This document shows positions 6,323 through 9,736 of a stretch of 9,736 nucleotides of DNA, one piece after another. How positions within the stretch are numbered: position 1 is the first letter of the stretch; every line of letters starts with the position of its first letter. The notes beneath the pieces are model-generated. The model did not search any database. It was not told the origin of the DNA and saw only the letters and a program-made list of their open reading frames with translations. A program made the translations under genes and the position numbers. The DNA is from JBDNFP01 sp041689775 (lineage in GTDB: Bacteria; Bacteroidota; Bacteroidia; Cytophagales; Spirosomataceae), in NCBI GenBank assembly GCA_041689775.1, contig JBDNFP010000062.1:1-9736 (forward strand). The letters are read 5' to 3'.

Positions 6323-6874
6323 TTATCTAGACTTTATAACTAAAAAAGAAATTGGAACACAGATTACCTTACACACAACGTTATTAATTTTCAATTCTGG
6401 TTGGAGACTATTATTAATGGACAAATCAAGAAACGCATTAAAATTACTTACGGGTTGAACATTAATGTTCGTTGCTTCAAAGCCGGGTGAAACAGCGTTT
6501 CCAGTCACTAGAAATACAATATTTCCCCCGCCAAGAGCTCCGATTACAACTTTATTAGTACCCTGCCATACATCTGCTGTTCCCGGAGTTCCGAAATGTG
6601 TCCAATTAAATAGTACGGCTCCCGGACCTGTGGGAGCCGTACTACTATCGGTTGTGTAATAACTAAAAGCAGTACTGATAGTTATTTCAATTGAATTTAC
6701 GGGGATCGGTGTTGAACCAGTATTCGCAAAACTAACAGTCAATAAAGTTGTCTGACCTATGTTGATTTGATTGGAGGAAAACGTGGCTCCAGTCACAGCA
6801 GGGTCAGCGAATTGAGCAAAAGCAATAGTAAGCCCAATTGTGAAGGCAAAGATTGTTAAGATAAATCTTTTCAT
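6323..6874 (-). CDS. Exported short module-A protein, paralogue of the 525-residue neighbour; probably truncated
   Basis: The start at 6872-6874 gives MKRFILTIFAFTIGLTIAFAQ, a signal peptide closely matching the neighbour's (cleavage around AFA-Q). A second ATG six codons upstream (6890-6892) is less likely because it puts polar residues before the signal. The 183-residue product has a single module (about 20-161) nearly colinear with module A of the 525-residue protein: ADPAVTGATFSSNQINIGQT, TVSFANTGSTPIPVNSIEIT, an AFSYYTT strand and VTGNAVSPGFEATNINVQ, ending QPELKIN. This looks like an Ig-like beta-sandwich of the CARDB/DUF11 kind; the exact family was not identified. Just after LKIN the similarity stops and 19 unrelated residues (VVCKVICVPISFLVIKSR at the end) lead to the stop. 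The neighbour continues there into an Ig module, so this gene probably lost its 3' part. Confidence 0.7.
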   Translation of the reverse strand: MKRFILTIFAFTIGLTIAFAQFADPAVTGATFSSNQINIGQTTLLTVSFANTGSTPIPVNSIEITISTAFSYYTTDSSTAPTGPGAVLFNWTHFGTPGTADVWQGTNKVVIGALGGGNIVFLVTGNAVSPGFEATNINVQPVSNFNAFLDLSINNSLQPELKINNVVCKVICVPISFLVIKSR

Positions 6875-6938
6875 ATTGTTTTGTTTTAACAACTATTATT
6901 CCTGATTTGTTTTGGCACTGTTTTTTCTAGGGGGTCTC

Positions 6939-8516
6939 TTAATTTTGAATCGATTGAGCCAATGAAACTATGTTATTGAAATGACTGGTTTCTCCACCTC
7001 CGTTCGGCGAAACATTTGCCGTGAGGTTTGCTCGTGCGCCAGCTGTATTTGCCGTAATTGTAATCGCAATTCGACTTCTACCGTTACCAGCTATGACAAC
7101 ATTTGCATTTGAGGTGAGTAACATACCAGCAGGATTTACCGTCATCGTCCAATCTGGATTATCTACTGTTTCAGGGCCTACAACCGTAACGCTTGTTAGG
7201 ACAGGATTAATAGAGTAGGTAAATCCAACAGAATTAGGAATAAATACGGATATGACTGTTCCATTAGTAGAATTGTTAGCAATTTCATTGACATTTACAA
7301 TCACTGTTTTACTGCTATTTATGGTATAAGTGGTGCTTGAATATGTGTAATTCGGCATTAAGTCTATATTTGATACATTGATAGTTGTAATGGTATTTGA
7401 ACTATTATTTCCCGTGTTTCCTTCACCTCCCCCGCTTACTATTGCTGCTGGAATTATTAGCGAATTTGCAACCTGAGCTGCTTTGGGTATGAAGGGTACG
7501 CTAAATATTGTGTTAGCTGCGGTTAAAATCGGTGCTGAGGAAGTACACGTAGCCGTTATACCAGTCGTTGTACAAGCCCATCCATTATTACTTGCTGGAA
7601 ACATACCAAATACTGTGCCAACTGGTATCTGCGCAGTCACCGTAATTAACCCACTCGAGGGAGCTGTTCCTATGTTTGTAACAGTTACCGGAATAAAACT
7701 AGTAGTCGCAGCAACTGGTAAAGGCGAAGGTTGACCAATGCTAATGGTTAAGTCTGGACTTGTACATACACTAATTGTAACGGTTGTGGCTGCCGAAGCT
7801 GGACTGTAACAAACAGATTTAGCGTACAAATAATAAGTGCCTGCTGGAACTTGCGTTGGTTGGCTTACTATAGTTCCGGCGGTTGGATTACTTGCCACCG
7901 TGTGCCATTCAAAGGTTTGTCCTGGCACTGCTGCAGGTTGCAAGGTCGTTAGATCAGCCGTTGTGAGTGGACACACATTGGATTTTGTGTTGCCGGACAA
8001 CACAGGCGCTAGCGGACAAGCCTGATTAATTTTCAACTGAGGTTGAAGACTATTATTAATCTGAGAATCACTAAATTTACTCAAACTATCCACTGCTTGA
8101 ACATTAATATTGGTGGATTCAAAGCCAGGTGAAACCGTATTACCCGTTACAATCAATAAAATATTACCACCATTAAAAGCACCGATGGCAACATTATTCA
8201 CCCCTCTCCAGGTATCAGAACTCCCTGGCACACCAGTATAAGTCCAGGTAAAAAAGTTAGCGCCTGCTCCGGTAGGAGCGGTGGTTCCATTGGTCGTGTA
8301 GTAACTAAAAGCTGTACTGATGGTCAATTCAATTGAACTTATAGGAATGTACGTGGAGCCAGTATTAGCAAAACTTACGGTTAATGTGGAAGTTTGTCCT
8401 GTGTTGATTTGATTAGAAACGAAGTTTGCACCCGTTACAGCAGGATCTGCCGACTGAGCAAAAATAGTATTTAAGCCAAAAAATAGGGCTAAGATTGTTA
8501 AGAAATAGATTTTCAT
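6939..8516 (-). CDS. Exported multi-domain beta-sandwich surface protein (modules A-Ig-B-C)
   Basis: The 525-residue product starts MKIYFLTILALFFGLNTIFAQ, a signal peptide cleaved near residue 20. Module A (about 22-164) resembles CARDB-type sandwiches and matches the short downstream paralogue. An Ig-like module (about 166-251) has four cysteines (167, 182, 236, 251) and PAGTYYLYAKSVCYSPAS, a pattern common in Bacteroidota surface proteins. Module B (about 253-378) is DUF11-like: PDLTISIGQP, VTVTNIGTAPSSGLITV, then NGWACTTTGITATCTS with a probable disulfide pair Cys315-Cys324, and SGGGEGNTGNN. Module C (about 381-525) ends GRSRIAITITANTAG, SPNGGGETSHFNN and SIQN. There is no transmembrane anchor, lipobox or recognisable type IX sorting domain, so the export route past the inner membrane is unclear. 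Modules B-C repeat in the gene upstream. Adhesion or a surface-layer role is inference; no catalytic motif is seen. Confidence 0.85.
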   Translation of the reverse strand: MKIYFLTILALFFGLNTIFAQSADPAVTGANFVSNQINTGQTSTLTVSFANTGSTYIPISSIELTISTAFSYYTTNGTTAPTGAGANFFTWTYTGVPGSSDTWRGVNNVAIGAFNGGNILLIVTGNTVSPGFESTNINVQAVDSLSKFSDSQINNSLQPQLKINQACPLAPVLSGNTKSNVCPLTTADLTTLQPAAVPGQTFEWHTVASNPTAGTIVSQPTQVPAGTYYLYAKSVCYSPASAATTVTISVCTSPDLTISIGQPSPLPVAATTSFIPVTVTNIGTAPSSGLITVTAQIPVGTVFGMFPASNNGWACTTTGITATCTSSAPILTAANTIFSVPFIPKAAQVANSLIIPAAIVSGGGEGNTGNNSSNTITTINVSNIDLMPNYTYSSTTYTINSSKTVIVNVNEIANNSTNGTVISVFIPNSVGFTYSINPVLTSVTVVGPETVDNPDWTMTVNPAGMLLTSNANVVIAGNGRSRIAITITANTAGARANLTANVSPNGGGETSHFNNIVSLAQSIQN

Positions 8517-8522
8517 TTAATT

Positions 8523-8546
8523 TTTTTAGAATGTGATAGCAATGTT
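8523..8546. repeat. 24-bp direct repeat, copy 1
   Basis: Identical over 24 bases to 8751-8774 (period 228 bp). It begins TTTTTAGAATGTGATAGC and covers the region just after where the remnant's stop codon should be, next to the start of the 525-residue gene. Similarity continues at lower identity on both sides. Confidence 0.95.
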
Positions 8547-8743
8547 GATTTTGAATTGGTTGGGATAAGGTGGCAGAACAATAAAAGCTGTTAGTTTCTC
8601 CACCTCTGTTTGGGGTACTATTTGCTAAGGTGCCTACGTATTTACAGCAATAGCAATTCTAATCTCTACCAATGCGCTGCCTGAGTAAATACAGTAGGAA
8701 ACCGGATGGGCAAGGCTAAGATTGTTACGAAACAAATTTTCAT
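8526..8743 (-). pseudogene. Collapsed remnant of another paralogue (signal-peptide start joined to module C tail)
   Basis: From ATG 8741-8743 the frame reads MKICFVTILALPIRFPTVFTQ, closely matching the 525-residue protein's signal peptide, then AAHW and a stop at 8666-8668. Directly beyond, from about 8670, the DNA matches the 3' end of module C in both flanking paralogues (GGTAGA, GAATTGCTATT, the GGTGGAGAAACTAACAG stretch, TTCTGCCACCTTA) up to the conserved CATTGCTATCACATTCTA after the stop. Indels and stops break every frame, and the stop TAA at the usual place has become TCA-A. The whole middle of the gene is therefore missing; the junction lies near 8669-8680. It fills the spacer between the two longer paralogues. 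The short 25-residue reading frame is unlikely to have a function of its own. Confidence 0.85.
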
Positions 8744-8750
8744 TTATTTA

Positions 8751-8774
8751 TTTTTAGAATGTGATAGCAATGTT
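8751..8774. repeat. 24-bp direct repeat, copy 2
   Basis: Identical to 8523-8546. It overlaps the stop codon (8773-8775) of the upstream paralogue and runs into the spacer before the remnant's ATG. The two copies mark equivalent gene-end positions of two tandem units. Confidence 0.95.
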
Positions 8775-9736
8775 AGTTTTGGATTGATAGGGCTAAAGTG
8801 GCAGAATTATTAAAACTGTTAGTTTCTCCGCCTCCGTTCGGCGAAATGTTTGCTATAATATTTGCTACGGTTCCCGCAGTATTTGCAGTCACAGTAATAG
8901 CAATTCTACTTCTACCGCCGGAAGGAATTATTGTGCTTGATCTGAGTAACAAACCCGTGGGATAACCGGTTAATGTCCAATCTGGATTATTCACTATTTC
9001 AGTGCCTATAACCGTAACACTTGTCTGGCTTGGACTAAAAGCATAGGTAAATCCAGTAGAAAAAGGGATGAATACTTCGACGGTAGTTCCATTGGTAGGA
9101 ATATTACCAATTTCATTAATATTTATAATAACTGATTTACTCGTAGCTACCGTAAAAACGGTGCTAGAAAATGTCAAATTCGGTGTCAAATTAGCCGACG
9201 TAACATTTGAGGTAGTAATTGCGCTGGATGCGTTGTTTCCCGCATTGGCAATCGGTTCGCCTCCCCCACTGACCACGGCTGGCGGAATTGTTAATGCGTT
9301 TCCTACTTGAATTGCGGTTGGAATGAAGGGAACACTAAAAGTTGTGTTGGCTAGGCTAGCGATTGGGTTTGCAGAAGAACAGGTAGCCGTTATACCACTC
9401 GTTGTACAAGTCCATCCATTATTACTTACCGGAAACAGACCAAATAAAGAACTATTGGGTATTTGTGTCACCACCGTAATTAGTCCTGTACTTGGACCTG
9501 CGCCTGTGTTCGTGACCGTTACAGGAATAGAACTAGGTTGACCTACGATGGGACTAGGTACTGGTTGACCAATACTAATCGTTAAATTAGGACTTGCATT
9601 CACTGCTGTAATCATGGCTTGTACTTGTGCTGCCGTTGCTGGCGCATCAAATAAAGCTGGATTAGCATCAATGTACGCTTGATAAGCTGTTTCGTTTGCT
9701 ACTAATGCGCCTGTAATTGCTGGCGAAATCGTATTG
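8773..9736 (-). CDS. Surface protein with helical motif and modules B-C (N-terminus beyond the right edge)
   Basis: The frame is open from the right edge to TAA at 8773-8775, at least 320 residues. An ATG at 9613-9615 lies inside conserved sequence and is not the true start. The visible N-terminal part (9736-9595) is alpha-helical and Ala/Gln-rich: NETAYQAYIDANPALFDAPA, then TAAQVQAMITAVNA. This resembles a short repeat unit of large Bacteroidota surface proteins (recollection, not verified), so more copies may lie upstream. Module B follows (about 9594-9205: SPNLTISIGQP, SNNGWTCTTSGITATCSS with a Cys pair, SGGGE), then module C (about 9201-8776: NPDWTLTGYP, GRSRIAITVTANTAG, SPNGGGETNSFNNSA, SIQN). 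Both are close paralogues of modules B and C of the 525-residue neighbour, over the full length. No anchor or type IX sorting domain is seen at the C-terminus. Function is unknown; adhesin-like is an inference. Confidence 0.8.
   Translation of the reverse strand, partial: NTISPAITGALVANETAYQAYIDANPALFDAPATAAQVQAMITAVNASPNLTISIGQPVPSPIVGQPSSIPVTVTNTGAGPSTGLITVVTQIPNSSLFGLFPVSNNGWTCTTSGITATCSSANPIASLANTTFSVPFIPTAIQVGNALTIPPAVVSGGGEPIANAGNNASSAITTSNVTSANLTPNLTFSSTVFTVATSKSVIININEIGNIPTNGTTVEVFIPFSTGFTYAFSPSQTSVTVIGTEIVNNPDWTLTGYPTGLLLRSSTIIPSGGRSRIAITVTANTAGTVANIIANISPNGGGETNSFNNSATLALSIQN

Noticed and set aside
7021..8025. Hydrophobic plus-strand frames opposite the 525-residue protein
   Set aside because: Val/Ala-rich frames appear because Thr/Asn/Val-rich beta-sandwich coding sequence reads as open hydrophobic sequence on the other strand; their pattern repeats opposite the paralogue for the same reason.
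8523..8774. The two 24-bp repeats as part of a CRISPR array or as IS target duplications
   Set aside because: Only two copies, 228 bp apart, and the intervening sequence is homologous to the flanking genes; gene duplication explains them.
9613..9615. ATG as the start of the right-edge surface protein
   Set aside because: The frame is open to the window edge, the sequence upstream continues a structured helical motif, and no signal peptide follows this ATG.

Overview
The window looks like the chromosome of a Bacteroidota bacterium, most likely of the order Cytophagales (inference). The supporting signs are AT-rich spacers, genes without Shine-Dalgarno sequences, a secreted sialidase, DUF11/CARDB-like surface proteins and a dockerin-like C-terminal module typical of that phylum. 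Apart from the insertion sequence and the cyclase fragment at the left edge, all intact genes read leftward (minus strand).

Left edge (1-653): the 3' end of an IS66-family element, with the last residues of its transposase and a terminal repeat ending in TTAC, abuts the C-terminal two thirds of a cyclase / kynurenine-formamidase-like gene. The cyclase frame is open right up to the IS end, so the IS has split this gene. A 16-bp perfect hairpin (726-777) separates it from the convergent genes.

Housekeeping block (787-4087, minus): in transcription order, a 1-Cys peroxiredoxin, a strong intrinsic terminator, then a likely operon of a membrane-anchored GH25 muramidase, an RluF-type 23S rRNA pseudouridine synthase with a poly-Asp tail, and acyl-CoA thioesterase II (tesB). 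Upstream of the peroxiredoxin gene lies an exported GH33 sialidase (4212-5357).

Decayed zone (5358-6322): no intact gene. It holds a frameshifted relic resembling the N-terminus of an IS66 transposase (about 5721-6075) and an orphan C-terminal fragment with a dockerin-like calcium loop (6090-6314, minus).

Right third (6323-9736, minus): a tandem family of exported beta-sandwich proteins sharing modules. A 525-residue protein has modules A-Ig-B-C. A gene running off the right edge ends in B-C, preceded by a short alpha-helical motif. A short protein has module A only. Between the first two lies a remnant of a further paralogue: its signal-peptide start is joined directly to the tail of module C, and its flanks form a 24-bp perfect direct repeat 228 bp apart. 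The locus looks like a surface-protein array that expands and collapses by recombination between copies. This is the most interesting part of the window.
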